From: Prevotella sp. UBA3757 | GTDB taxonomy: Bacteria > Bacteroidota > Bacteroidia > Bacteroidales > Bacteroidaceae | Direction of reading: 5' to 3' | Length of the DNA: 40,326 bases | NCBI GenBank assembly: GCA_002371715.1 | Contig: DFGF01000128.1 | Location: 1 to 40,326 of the forward strand | Shown: one piece after another, positions 7,398-15,977 of the stretch | Layout: each line of letters opens with the position of its first letter | Numbering within the stretch: the stretch's first letter is position 1 | Position numbers and translations under genes: made by a program | Notes under the pieces: model-generated | What the model was told of the DNA's origin: nothing | Database searches by the model: none | What the model saw: only the letters and a program-made list of their open reading frames with translations

Positions 7398-8570
7398 ATG
7401 CCAGAGAGTAACTTTGTAGACTACGTCAAGATAATGTGCCGTTCGGGCAAGGGCGGGCGCGGGTCCATGCACTTGCGCCACGTCAAATATAACCCCAACG
7501 GCGGTCCGGACGGCGGCGACGGCGGACGGGGCGGCAGCATCATCCTGCGCGGCAATCATAACTACTGGACGCTGCTGCACTTGCGCTACGAGCGCCACAT
7601 CTTTGCCGAGCATGGTGGTAACGGCGGTAAGGACAAGTGCCACGGCACGGACGGCAAGGACGTCTATATTGACGTGCCGTGCGGTACGGTGGTCTATAAT
7701 GCTGAGACGGGCAAGTACGTGTGCGACGTGACCTATGACGGTCAGGAAATCGTGCTCCTGAAGGGCGGGCGCGGCGGACTGGGCAACTTCCAGTTCCGCT
7801 CGGCCACCAACCAGGCACCGCGCTATGCACAGCCCGGCGAACCCATGCAGGAGATGACCGTCATCCTGGAGTTGAAACTATTGGCCGATGTCGGACTGGT
7901 GGGCTTTCCCAATGCTGGCAAGTCAACGTTGCTGTCGTCGCTCAGCAATGCCCGTCCGAAGATAGCCAACTACCCCTTCACCACCATGGAACCCTCGCTG
8001 GGCATCGTGGGCTATCGCGATGGCAAGTCGTTTGTGATGGCCGACATCCCAGGCATCATCGAGGGTGCCTCTGAGGGCAAGGGCCTCGGACTGCGCTTCC
8101 TGCGCCACATAGAGCGCAACTCGCTATTGCTGTTTATGGTACCTGGCGATACCGACGACATCAAGCGTGAGTACGAAATCCTGCTCAACGAGTTGGCACA
8201 GTTTAATCCCGACATGCTTGGCAAGCATCGCGTGCTGGCCGTCACGAAGAGCGACCTGCTGGACGAGGAACTCATTGAGATGCTGCGCGAAACGCTGCCT
8301 CAGGACTTGCCCTGTGTCTTCATCTCGGCCGTAGCCGGTCAGGGACTCGACGAGCTGAAGGATGTGCTGTGGCGCGAACTGAATGCCGAGAGCAACAAGC
8401 TGGCCACGGTGATGGCCGAGGACACGCTGGTGCACCGCGACAAGGACATGGCGCGCTTTGCCGAGGAGCTGGCCGACGAAGGCGAGGACGAGGACATCGA
8501 GTATCTGGACGATGACAGTCTGGAAGACCTGGATGAACTGGAAGATTTTGAATATGAAGAAGATGCGTAG
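7398..8570 (+). CDS. obg: Obg/CgtA GTPase
   Basis: A 390-residue essential GTPase linked to 50S ribosome assembly and stress control. The N-terminal Obg fold (about 1-160) is glycine-rich (NGGPDGGDGGRGG). The G domain shows the P-loop GFPNAGKST, switch-region DIPGIIEGAS, TKSD and an SAVAGQG G5 motif. The C-terminus is a strongly acidic tail, as in many Obg proteins. It starts immediately after the adk stop and overlaps the next gene by 17 bp, indicating a coupled adk-obg-peptidase operon. Confidence 0.97.
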   Translation: MPESNFVDYVKIMCRSGKGGRGSMHLRHVKYNPNGGPDGGDGGRGGSIILRGNHNYWTLLHLRYERHIFAEHGGNGGKDKCHGTDGKDVYIDVPCGTVVYNAETGKYVCDVTYDGQEIVLLKGGRGGLGNFQFRSATNQAPRYAQPGEPMQEMTVILELKLLADVGLVGFPNAGKSTLLSSLSNARPKIANYPFTTMEPSLGIVGYRDGKSFVMADIPGIIEGASEGKGLGLRFLRHIERNSLLLFMVPGDTDDIKREYEILLNELAQFNPDMLGKHRVLAVTKSDLLDEELIEMLRETLPQDLPCVFISAVAGQGLDELKDVLWRELNAESNKLATVMAEDTLVHRDKDMARFAEELADEGEDEDIEYLDDDSLEDLDELEDFEYEEDA

Positions 8571-9075
8571 GGTGGTGGCCTGCCTTATGGCAGGGCTGCT
8601 GCTGGCGGCTTGCTCGTCAGGCCGCTATACTGCATCCGACTTCAACTGGTGGCACTACCCGCTGCCGGGAGCCAAGGTCATCAGCGACTATGGCCGGCGC
8701 GACGGCAGGCAGCACATGGGCATAGACCTGAAGACGGGGGCCAACGACCAGATTTGTGCGGCATTCGACGGAGAAGTGACGTTTGCCGGCCAGATGTCTG
8801 GTTTCGGCAATCTGGTGCGCATTACGCATGCCAACGGACTGGAGACATACTATGCCCATAATTCGAAGAACCTTGTCAGGCCGGGCGACCGCGTCAAGGC
8901 CGGCCAGGTGATAGCCCTGACCGGGCGAACGGGGCGTGCCACGACCGAGCACCTGCATTTCGAGACCCGCCTCAATGGTAAGCCCGTCAACCCCAACCGT
9001 TTTTTCGACCATGCGGAAGGCATGATACGCCTGAACGCCTTCCGAAAAACCAATAATGGTTACGTGGTGAAGTGA
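8554..9075 (+). CDS. M23-family LytM peptidase lipoprotein
   Basis: A 173-residue lipoprotein with lipobox LAAC (Cys20) and a single LytM/M23 domain. Zinc ligands are visible: His54 and Asp58 in HMGID, and His133/His135 in HLHFE, so it should be an active peptidoglycan endopeptidase. Residues after the cysteine (SSGRYTASD) lack the acidic surface-export signal, so a periplasmic position facing the wall is likely. The start at 8554 overlaps the end of obg by 17 bp and gives a complete signal peptide; longer in-frame starts lack one. It may cut cross-links during growth or division. Confidence 0.9.
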   Translation: MKKMRRVVACLMAGLLLAACSSGRYTASDFNWWHYPLPGAKVISDYGRRDGRQHMGIDLKTGANDQICAAFDGEVTFAGQMSGFGNLVRITHANGLETYYAHNSKNLVRPGDRVKAGQVIALTGRTGRATTEHLHFETRLNGKPVNPNRFFDHAEGMIRLNAFRKTNNGYVVK

Positions 9076-9120
9076 TATTTGCGAAAAAGGAGCCGTTAGC
9101 AGGAAAAATCATAGATTTTA

Positions 9121-9152
9121 TTTGGCTCTTTGCCGACTTATTCGTATCTTTG
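9121..9152 (+). promoter_or_regulatory. Promoter of the Na/Pi cotransporter gene
   Basis: TTTG at 9121-9124 and TATCTTTG at 9145-9152, 20 bp between them; a textbook Bacteroidota promoter 20 bp before the ATG. Confidence 0.7.
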
Positions 9153-9172
9153 CACGCAAATTTAAATTTATT

Positions 9173-10909
9173 ATGTCAATTTGGGTAATTTTCACGCTTC
9201 TGGGTTCGCTGGCACTCCTGATGTTCGGTATGAAAACCATGAGTGAGGCGCTGCAGAAGATGGCGGGTCCGCAATTGCGACACGTCTTGGGAGCCATGAC
9301 CACCAATCGCTTTACGGGCATGCTGACAGGTATGCTGGTGACGGCTTCGGTACAATCCTCTACCGCTACGACGGTGATGACCGTCTCGTTTGTCAATGCC
9401 GGACTGCTGACGCTGGCCCAGGCCATCTCCGTGATTATGGGTGCCAACATCGGTACGACGCTGACGGCATGGATTATGTCGGCCGGTATGTCGTTCGACG
9501 TGAGCAACCTGGCCTATCCGGCATTCTTCGTGGGTATTATCCTGATTTACCAGAAGCGGTATCGGTACATCGGCGACTTCCTGTTTGGCCTGGCCTTCCT
9601 CATCTTTGCGCTGGCCGTGCTGCGCAAGACGGGACAGGACATGCACCTGGGCGAGAATGAGTCTGTATTGCACTTCTTCGCCTCGTTCGACCCTAACTCG
9701 TTTGTCACCACGCTGGTGTTCCTGTTGCTGGGTGGCATTCTGACGTTCTGCGTGCAGTCGTCGGCAGCCGTCATGGCCATCACGATGATTCTGTGCTCCA
9801 GTGGTGCGCTGCCCATCTATCAGGGTATTGCGCTGGTGATGGGTGAGAATATCGGTACCACCGTCACCTCGAACCTGGCGGCCATGTCGGCCAATACGCA
9901 GGCGCGGCGGGCAGCCCTGGCTCACATGTTCTTCAACGTGTTTGGCGTCATTTGGATTCTGTTCGTGTTCCGTCCGTTCATCGACATGGTGTGCGGTTGG
10001 GTGGGCTATGATGTCACGATGACGAAAGAGGCCGTCGGTGCCCAGGCTTTCCTGGCCAATGCTGCCAAGCTGAGCTTCGTGCTCGCAGCGTTCCATACCT
10101 CGTTCAATGTGGCCAACACGTTCATCCTGATATGGTTCATTCCGCAGATTGAGAAATTCGTCTGCTGGGTCATCAAACCGAAGAAGGTAGACGAGGAGGA
10201 GGACTTCCGCCTGCACTTCATTACGGCAGGCTTCATGAAGACCCCGGAGCTTTCGGTGCTCGAGGCCCAGAAGGAGATACAGTCATTCTCGGAGCGTATG
10301 CAGCGCATGTTCGGCATGGTGCGCGAACTGCTGACGCTCTCGTCGAGTTCGAACAGCAAGAAAGACTCGCAGACTGGCGACTTCAACAAGCTATACACGC
10401 GCATCGAGAAATACGAAGGCATCTCGGACAACATGGAACTGGAGATTGCCAACTACCTGAACTCGGTGAGCGATGCCCACCTGTCGGACGACACGAAAGC
10501 CAAGATTCGCGCCATGCTGCGCGAGGTCAGCGAACTGGAGTCGATAGGTGATGCCTGCTTCAACATGGCGCGCACCATATCGCGTAAGTATAACGGTAAG
10601 GAGGATCACTTCGTAGAGAAACAGTACGACCACCTGCATCAGATGATGGAGTTGACCGACCAGTCGCTGACGGAGATGAACCGTCTGCTGGGCGGGCGCA
10701 AGGAGGCCTTCGACATTAACCGCTCGTTCAATATCGAGAACGAAATCAATAACTATCGCAACCAGCTGAAGTCGCAGAACATCATGGACGTCAACAACCA
10801 TGAATACACTTACGCCGTGGGTACTATCTATATGGACCTGGTGAACGAGTGCGAAAAACTGGGCGACTATGTGGTGAACGTAGTTGAGGCCCGCATGGGC
10901 ATCAGGTGA
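9173..10909 (+). CDS. Na+/phosphate cotransporter family protein with PhoU-like C-terminus
   Basis: A 578-residue inner-membrane protein. The N-terminal two thirds hold two inverted NaPi repeats, each with the QSS and G-x-N-I-G-T-T signatures (QSSTATTVM with GANIGTTLTAW, then QSSAAVMAI with GENIGTTVTS), that bind Na+ and phosphate. The C-terminal ~230 residues are helical and PhoU-like, expected to be cytoplasmic and regulatory. The start at 9173 (MSIWVIFTLLGSLALLMFGM) follows a good promoter; an in-frame TTG at 9122 overlaps the -33 box and is rejected. The TGA stop is the first unit of heptamer array B. Confidence 0.92.
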   Translation: MSIWVIFTLLGSLALLMFGMKTMSEALQKMAGPQLRHVLGAMTTNRFTGMLTGMLVTASVQSSTATTVMTVSFVNAGLLTLAQAISVIMGANIGTTLTAWIMSAGMSFDVSNLAYPAFFVGIILIYQKRYRYIGDFLFGLAFLIFALAVLRKTGQDMHLGENESVLHFFASFDPNSFVTTLVFLLLGGILTFCVQSSAAVMAITMILCSSGALPIYQGIALVMGENIGTTVTSNLAAMSANTQARRAALAHMFFNVFGVIWILFVFRPFIDMVCGWVGYDVTMTKEAVGAQAFLANAAKLSFVLAAFHTSFNVANTFILIWFIPQIEKFVCWVIKPKKVDEEEDFRLHFITAGFMKTPELSVLEAQKEIQSFSERMQRMFGMVRELLTLSSSSNSKKDSQTGDFNKLYTRIEKYEGISDNMELEIANYLNSVSDAHLSDDTKAKIRAMLREVSELESIGDACFNMARTISRKYNGKEDHFVEKQYDHLHQMMELTDQSLTEMNRLLGGRKEAFDINRSFNIENEINNYRNQLKSQNIMDVNNHEYTYAVGTIYMDLVNECEKLGDYVVNVVEARMGIR

Positions 10910-10941
10910 CAGTTGACAGTTGAGAGTTGACAGTTGACAAT
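10907..10941 (+). repeat. Heptamer array B (TGACAGT type), 5 units
   Basis: Units start at 10907, 10914, 10921, 10928 and 10935. The first TGA is the stop codon of the Na/Pi transporter. The unit is the reverse complement of the type found inside the double esterase at 34243. Confidence 0.85.
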
Positions 10942-10963
10942 ATATTAATTAATAAAAGAACTT

Positions 10964-13900
10964 ATGAAAAAAAGAATGCTGTTTTTGATGGCCTTGATGT
11001 TGACAACAACCATGGCCGTCATGGCACAGATTACAACATCGGCCTTGGCTGGTAAGGTGTCGATACAGGACACCAAGGAGGAAGTGATTGGTGCCACAGT
11101 GCAGGTAGTGCATGAACCGTCGGGCACGCGCTATACTGCTGTGACTAATGTCGACGGACGCTTTTCGATTCAGGGTATGCGTACGGGCGGCCCCTACACG
11201 GTGACCGTCAGCTACATCGGTTTTGAAACCAAGACCCTGAAAGGTATCAACCTGATCCTGGGTGAGACCTACGACCTGCCCGTCTGGCTGTCGGAGAATG
11301 CCAACGAGCTGACGGAAGTCATCATCAGCGGCAAGGCCTCGAAGTTTGCCGCCGAGAAGACCGGTGCCTCGACCAACATCAACAGTCAGATGCTGGCCGC
11401 CATGCCGACCGTCTCTCGCAGCATCACCGACTACACGCGCTTGTCGCCATACGGCGGCAATGGCATGAGCTTTGCCGGTGCCGACGGACGTACTGCCAAC
11501 TTCACCGTCGACGGTGCCAACTTCAACAATAACTTCGGACTGTCGTCGAGCCTGCCTGGTGGCGGTACACCTATTTCTATAGATGCCATCGAGGAGATGC
11601 AGGTGGTGGTGTCGCCCTACGACGTGCGCCAGACCAACTTCATTGGCGGTGGCGTGAACGCCATCACTAAGTCGGGTACCAATACCTTTAAAGGTACGGC
11701 CTACGTCTATCATCAGAATGAGAACATGCGCGGCGATGCCGTGGACCGCGAACAGATCAGCGGTGCGCGCGAGAAGGACCAGAAGACCACCTACGGCTTT
11801 ACCTTGGGCGGTCCGATTCTCAAGAACAAGCTGTTCTTCTTTGCCAATGCCGAGTTTGTGAACATTCCCACCGTGGTGAACCGCTGGCAGGGTGCCGACG
11901 CTGACAATCCTGCCGATGCCGAAAACTACGTCTCGCGTACGACGAAGGCCGACCTGCAGGCCGTATCCGACTACGTGGCCAACAAGTATGGCTACAATAC
12001 GGGCAGCTACACCAGCTTCCCCGCTGACGAGAAGAACAAGAAGTTTCTGGTTCGCCTGGACTGGAACATCACCGACCAGCACCATCTGGCCGTACGCTAC
12101 AACTATACGAAGAACACCGTCTGGAACGCTCCCAACAAGACGTCGATGGATGGCGGCCCCCGTCTGCCGTCAAGCCGTATGTCTGAAATCTCCATGTCGT
12201 ACGCCAACGCGATGTACTCGATGGACAACGAGGTCAACTCATGGACTGTCGACCTGAACAGCCGCTTCACTGAGAACCTGTCGAACCAGTTGCTGTTTAC
12301 CTACTCGAAGCTTGATGACCTGCGCGGCTCTGACTCGTCAGCCTTCCCCTTCATCGACATCACCCGCCCGCTCAATGGCTCCAACGACAACTACATTGCC
12401 CTGGGCTACGAGCTGTTTACCTGGAACAATGCCGTCCACAATACCGTGTGGAACATCAAGGACGACGTGACCTACTATGCCGGCAACCACAAGATTATGG
12501 GCGGTATCAGCTTCGAGCACCAGATGGCCGACAACATGTATATGCGTAACGGTACGGGCTACTATCGCTTCAACACCTCGGAGTCGATGTGGAAGAACGG
12601 CGTGCTCGATGCCGAGATGCTGTTCAACAGCATCCCCGAAGTCGTGGCACTGACCTACGGCTACGACGGTAAGGAGGATCCCGCTGCCCGTGTGCGTTTC
12701 AACAAGCTCGGCATCTACGCCCAGGACGACTGGAACGTCAACGACAAGCTGAAGCTGACCTATGGCCTGCGTGTCGACGGCCTCTTTTTCAACAACAGCG
12801 ACCTGATGACCAACCAGGCCATCTACGACCTCGACTACAACGGTCGCCATATTGATACTGGCAAGTGGCCCTCGTCTGCGCTGACCCTGTCGCCCCGCCT
12901 GGGCTTCACCTACGACGTGTTCGGCGACAAGTCGCTGAAGGTTCGCGGCGGCACGGGTCTCTTCTCGGGTCGTCTGCCCCTGGTGTTCTTCACCAACATG
13001 CCTACCAACTCGAACATGGTGCAGTATAAGGGTGCCTGGAATGCTACCGGCAAGAATGGCGGTAAGAAGGTAGACATGTCGCAGTTTGCCGGCAATATCA
13101 TGACCGGTAACACGCTGCGCGACTATGTCACCACGCACGATGCCAACGGCAATGTGGTGCCCGCCACCATTACTGATGCCGACGGCAACATCATCCGTAA
13201 TCCTGAAGCCATGGGTCCTGTCACCATCCGTCCCCAGGACGGCGAGGCCGGCTCGACCATCAACGCCGTGAACCCCGACTTCAAGATGCCGCAGGTATGG
13301 AAGACCTCCATTGCCGTCGACTACCAGATACCTGTCTCGTTCCCCTTCACGGCCACGGCCGAGTTTATCTATAACAAGACCGTCAATGCGGCTTGCATCA
13401 GCGACTGGGCCGTCAAGGATGTGGGCGGCTATGCCCGCTTCAACGGTGTCGACAACCGTCCCATCTATCAGGACTACCTGATGCGCTATACCAATGCTGC
13501 CGGCAAGGAGGTCAACATGCCCAATGCCTACGTGCTCGACAATACCAGCAAGGGCTACGGATGGTCGTTCAACCTGACGCTGAACGCACAGCCCTTCGAG
13601 TGGATGAGCCTGATGGCTGCCTATACCCACACCGTCAGCAAGGAACTGACCGGTATGCCTGGTTCTGATGCCTCGTCGGCCTTCACCTACATTCCTTCCT
13701 ACGAGGGCCCGAACAGCGTGATGCTGCACAACTCACAGTTTGTAACGCCGGACCGCTTCGTGGCCAGTGCCACCATTCACGACAACTGCAGCAACCACTA
13801 CAGCCTGATCTACGAGACCTGGCGCGGTGGCAACAATACCACTTATCTGGTGCAGAACGATATGAACGGCGACGGCTTCACCTACGACGTGGCCTATATC

Positions 13901-14386
13901 CCCACTGATGCCGAGGTGGCTAACAAGGAGTTCCGCTTTGTCAGCGACGACGATGCCAAGCGTTTCCTTGACTTCGTCCACAACAATGACTACCTGAAGG
14001 ACCGCCAGGGCAAGTATGCTGAGGCCTACAGTGCCTACTCGCCCTGGGTACACCGTCTGGACTTCAGCTACAAGCACGACTTCAAGCTGAATGTCGGCAA
14101 GACCAAGCACATGCTGCAGGTGGGCTTCGACATGAAGAACGTGCTTAACTTCTTCAACTCCAGCTGGGGTGTGCAGAAGATTGCCAACCTCGACTTCAGC
14201 ACGGCACCCTCGAATAGTGTGCAGTATTCGCGTATCATCAAGTACGAGGGCCTCGACGCCCAGGGCTATCCCACGTTCTCGACGCCTGCTGCCATCAATG
14301 GCGATACCACCAACTGGAAGCCCTACCACTCGCTGGGTCAGTGCTGGTATGCCAGCATCGGCGTGAAGTACTTCTTCGAGTTATAA
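10964..14386 (+). CDS. TonB-dependent receptor, OAR/carboxypeptidase-regulatory-like type
   Basis: A 1140-residue outer-membrane receptor. Signal peptide to about residue 21 (AVMAQ), a carboxypeptidase-regulatory-like beta-sandwich at about 28-110 (GATVQVVHEPSGTRYTAVTN, then SYIGFETK), a plug from about 115 to 240 (FTVDGANFNNNFG, VVVSPYDVRQ) and a long barrel ending in aromatic KYFFEL. This is the OAR-like class, not SusC, and no SusD partner follows. It imports a large or scarce substrate using TonB energy. Downstream are a surface lipoprotein (34-bp gap) and an M16 peptidase (9-bp gap), pointing to a peptide or protein substrate. No own promoter of the TAnnTTTG type was seen in the 54 bp upstream. 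Confidence 0.92.
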   Translation: MKKRMLFLMALMLTTTMAVMAQITTSALAGKVSIQDTKEEVIGATVQVVHEPSGTRYTAVTNVDGRFSIQGMRTGGPYTVTVSYIGFETKTLKGINLILGETYDLPVWLSENANELTEVIISGKASKFAAEKTGASTNINSQMLAAMPTVSRSITDYTRLSPYGGNGMSFAGADGRTANFTVDGANFNNNFGLSSSLPGGGTPISIDAIEEMQVVVSPYDVRQTNFIGGGVNAITKSGTNTFKGTAYVYHQNENMRGDAVDREQISGAREKDQKTTYGFTLGGPILKNKLFFFANAEFVNIPTVVNRWQGADADNPADAENYVSRTTKADLQAVSDYVANKYGYNTGSYTSFPADEKNKKFLVRLDWNITDQHHLAVRYNYTKNTVWNAPNKTSMDGGPRLPSSRMSEISMSYANAMYSMDNEVNSWTVDLNSRFTENLSNQLLFTYSKLDDLRGSDSSAFPFIDITRPLNGSNDNYIALGYELFTWNNAVHNTVWNIKDDVTYYAGNHKIMGGISFEHQMADNMYMRNGTGYYRFNTSESMWKNGVLDAEMLFNSIPEVVALTYGYDGKEDPAARVRFNKLGIYAQDDWNVNDKLKLTYGLRVDGLFFNNSDLMTNQAIYDLDYNGRHIDTGKWPSSALTLSPRLGFTYDVFGDKSLKVRGGTGLFSGRLPLVFFTNMPTNSNMVQYKGAWNATGKNGGKKVDMSQFAGNIMTGNTLRDYVTTHDANGNVVPATITDADGNIIRNPEAMGPVTIRPQDGEAGSTINAVNPDFKMPQVWKTSIAVDYQIPVSFPFTATAEFIYNKTVNAACISDWAVKDVGGYARFNGVDNRPIYQDYLMRYTNAAGKEVNMPNAYVLDNTSKGYGWSFNLTLNAQPFEWMSLMAAYTHTVSKELTGMPGSDASSAFTYIPSYEGPNSVMLHNSQFVTPDRFVASATIHDNCSNHYSLIYETWRGGNNTTYLVQNDMNGDGFTYDVAYIPTDAEVANKEFRFVSDDDAKRFLDFVHNNDYLKDRQGKYAEAYSAYSPWVHRLDFSYKHDFKLNVGKTKHMLQVGFDMKNVLNFFNSSWGVQKIANLDFSTAPSNSVQYSRIIKYEGLDAQGYPTFSTPAAINGDTTNWKPYHSLGQCWYASIGVKYFFEL

Positions 14387-14421
14387 TGGACAATGGATAA
14401 TTGATAATGGATAATTGAAAA
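14387..14421 (+). repeat. Heptamer array C (TGGATAA/TTGATAA type), 5 units
   Basis: Begins directly after the receptor's TAA stop and runs up to the ATG of the next gene. Units start at 14387, 14394, 14401, 14408 and 14415; most carry TAA or TGA. Confidence 0.85.
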
Positions 14422-15968
14422 TGATGAAACTGAGATATATTATACCGATGTTCATCGCTGCAGTCGCCATGCTGGCAGGCTGCTCAGACGATGACAAGAA
14501 GAGCTACCTGAGTGACGTGCAGGTATCGCAGTCGTACGTGGCTATCGCTGCCGGTGAGGAGGGCGATGCCGCCACCACGGAGTTCCAGGCTGAGATTACC
14601 GTCACCGCTTCAGGCAACTGGGAGTTTAAGAACGTGCCCGACTGGCTGACCGTCAGTCCGGCCAGCGGTGAAGCCGGCCAGCACACCGTCGTGTTCAAGG
14701 CCCTGAAGACCACCGAGTCGCGCACGGCCAACCTGAAATTGGCCTGCAACGGTCAGGAGCAGGAAATCAACGTCATGCAGATGGCCAAGAAGACCGAGGT
14801 GCCTCTGTCCACCTGTGCACAGATTATTGCTGCTGACGACGGCAAGACCTACCGTGCCAAGGGTGCGGTGAAGAGCATTGCCAACACCACCTACGGCAAC
14901 TGGTATCTGCAGGACGAGACTGGCGAGATCTATATCTACGGTACGCTCGACAAGAATGGTGCCGAAAAGAACTTCCTGAGTCTTGGCATCGAGGTTGGCG
15001 ACATTGTGACCGTCGAAGGCCCGAAGACTACCTATAATGGTACTGTGGAGTTGGTCAACGTCACCGTGATAGCCATCGAGAAGTCGCTCATCAAGGTCGA
15101 CTCGCTCGACATCAAGAACAACACGCTGGCCAAGGAAGGCGGCGAGTTCCATGCCGTGCTCGAGAACAAGGGTAACGGACTGAACATCATCATTCCTGAC
15201 GAGGCAAAAGACTGGCTTCTCGTGTCTGGCATCAGCATCAGTGGTACCGAGTCGGTAGTGACGATGCGTGCCCTGCCCAACGAGGGCGGTGCCCGTCAGA
15301 CTACCGTTGCCTTCACCACCACTAATGGTGGCAAGACTTACACCACTGAGACCACCATCTCGCAGGAGGGTTCCATCATCGAGTGCCCTGTCAGCGACTT
15401 CCTGGCTGCCGAGGTTGGCACGAGCCAGTACCGGTTGACTGGCGTCATCACCTCGCTCTATACCAGCGACAAGCAGGGTAAGAGCTTCTACGTCCGCGAC
15501 TATAGTGGCGAAGTGCTCGTCTATCGTGCCGAGGGCTTTATTGAGGCCGGTGCTAAGGTGGGCGACGTCGTGACCGTGGTTGGTCAGCGTGGTGCCTACA
15601 AGAATACGCCCCAGATGGTCAGTGGTACGTTCGAGGAACTGAAGTATGCTGTGACGGAAGTGACGCTCGACGAATTCCTGACCAAGGCGGACAATCCCAA
15701 CGTCTACTACAAGGTGACAGGCACGATTGACGAAATTGCCAACGAGACTTACGGCAACCTCTACCTGAAGAGTGGTAACACACGACTCTATGTCTACGGC
15801 TGTTACCCCGGATGGGGCGCTACGGGCGACGCCCGCAAGAACCTGCTGTCTACGCTGGGCATAGCTGTTGGCGACGAGCTGACTGTCATTGGTGTGAAGT
15901 CTACCTATAAGGACACGCCCCAGGTAAATGGCGGTCTCTATCTCTCGCATAAAAAAACTGGTGAATAA
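14421..15968 (+). CDS. Surface lipoprotein with BACON and OB-fold repeats
   Basis: A 515-residue lipoprotein. Lipobox LAGC (Cys21) is followed by SDDDKK, matching the Bacteroidota lipoprotein export signal that sends proteins to the cell surface. By eye the architecture is BACON-like (about 25-110), OB-fold-like (about 115-205), BACON-like (about 210-305), then two more OB-fold-like units (about 310-400 and 405-510). The OB units share the pattern Tyr-Gly-Asn-x-Tyr-Leu, VGD-x-(V/L)-T-V, and Thr-Tyr-(K/N)-(D/G)-T. BACON domains usually aid adhesion to glycans or mucin; OB folds bind oligosaccharides, nucleic acid or protein. Between receptor and peptidase it is probably the substrate-capturing part. 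ATG 14421 is preferred to an upstream TTG at 14415. Confidence 0.85.
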   Translation: MMKLRYIIPMFIAAVAMLAGCSDDDKKSYLSDVQVSQSYVAIAAGEEGDAATTEFQAEITVTASGNWEFKNVPDWLTVSPASGEAGQHTVVFKALKTTESRTANLKLACNGQEQEINVMQMAKKTEVPLSTCAQIIAADDGKTYRAKGAVKSIANTTYGNWYLQDETGEIYIYGTLDKNGAEKNFLSLGIEVGDIVTVEGPKTTYNGTVELVNVTVIAIEKSLIKVDSLDIKNNTLAKEGGEFHAVLENKGNGLNIIIPDEAKDWLLVSGISISGTESVVTMRALPNEGGARQTTVAFTTTNGGKTYTTETTISQEGSIIECPVSDFLAAEVGTSQYRLTGVITSLYTSDKQGKSFYVRDYSGEVLVYRAEGFIEAGAKVGDVVTVVGQRGAYKNTPQMVSGTFEELKYAVTEVTLDEFLTKADNPNVYYKVTGTIDEIANETYGNLYLKSGNTRLYVYGCYPGWGATGDARKNLLSTLGIAVGDELTVIGVKSTYKDTPQVNGGLYLSHKKTGE

Positions 15969-15977
15969 ATTCGTAAT

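Noticed and set aside
12338..13729. 463-codon minus-strand open frame
   Set aside because: Antisense to the TonB-dependent receptor; composition is that of a shadow frame.
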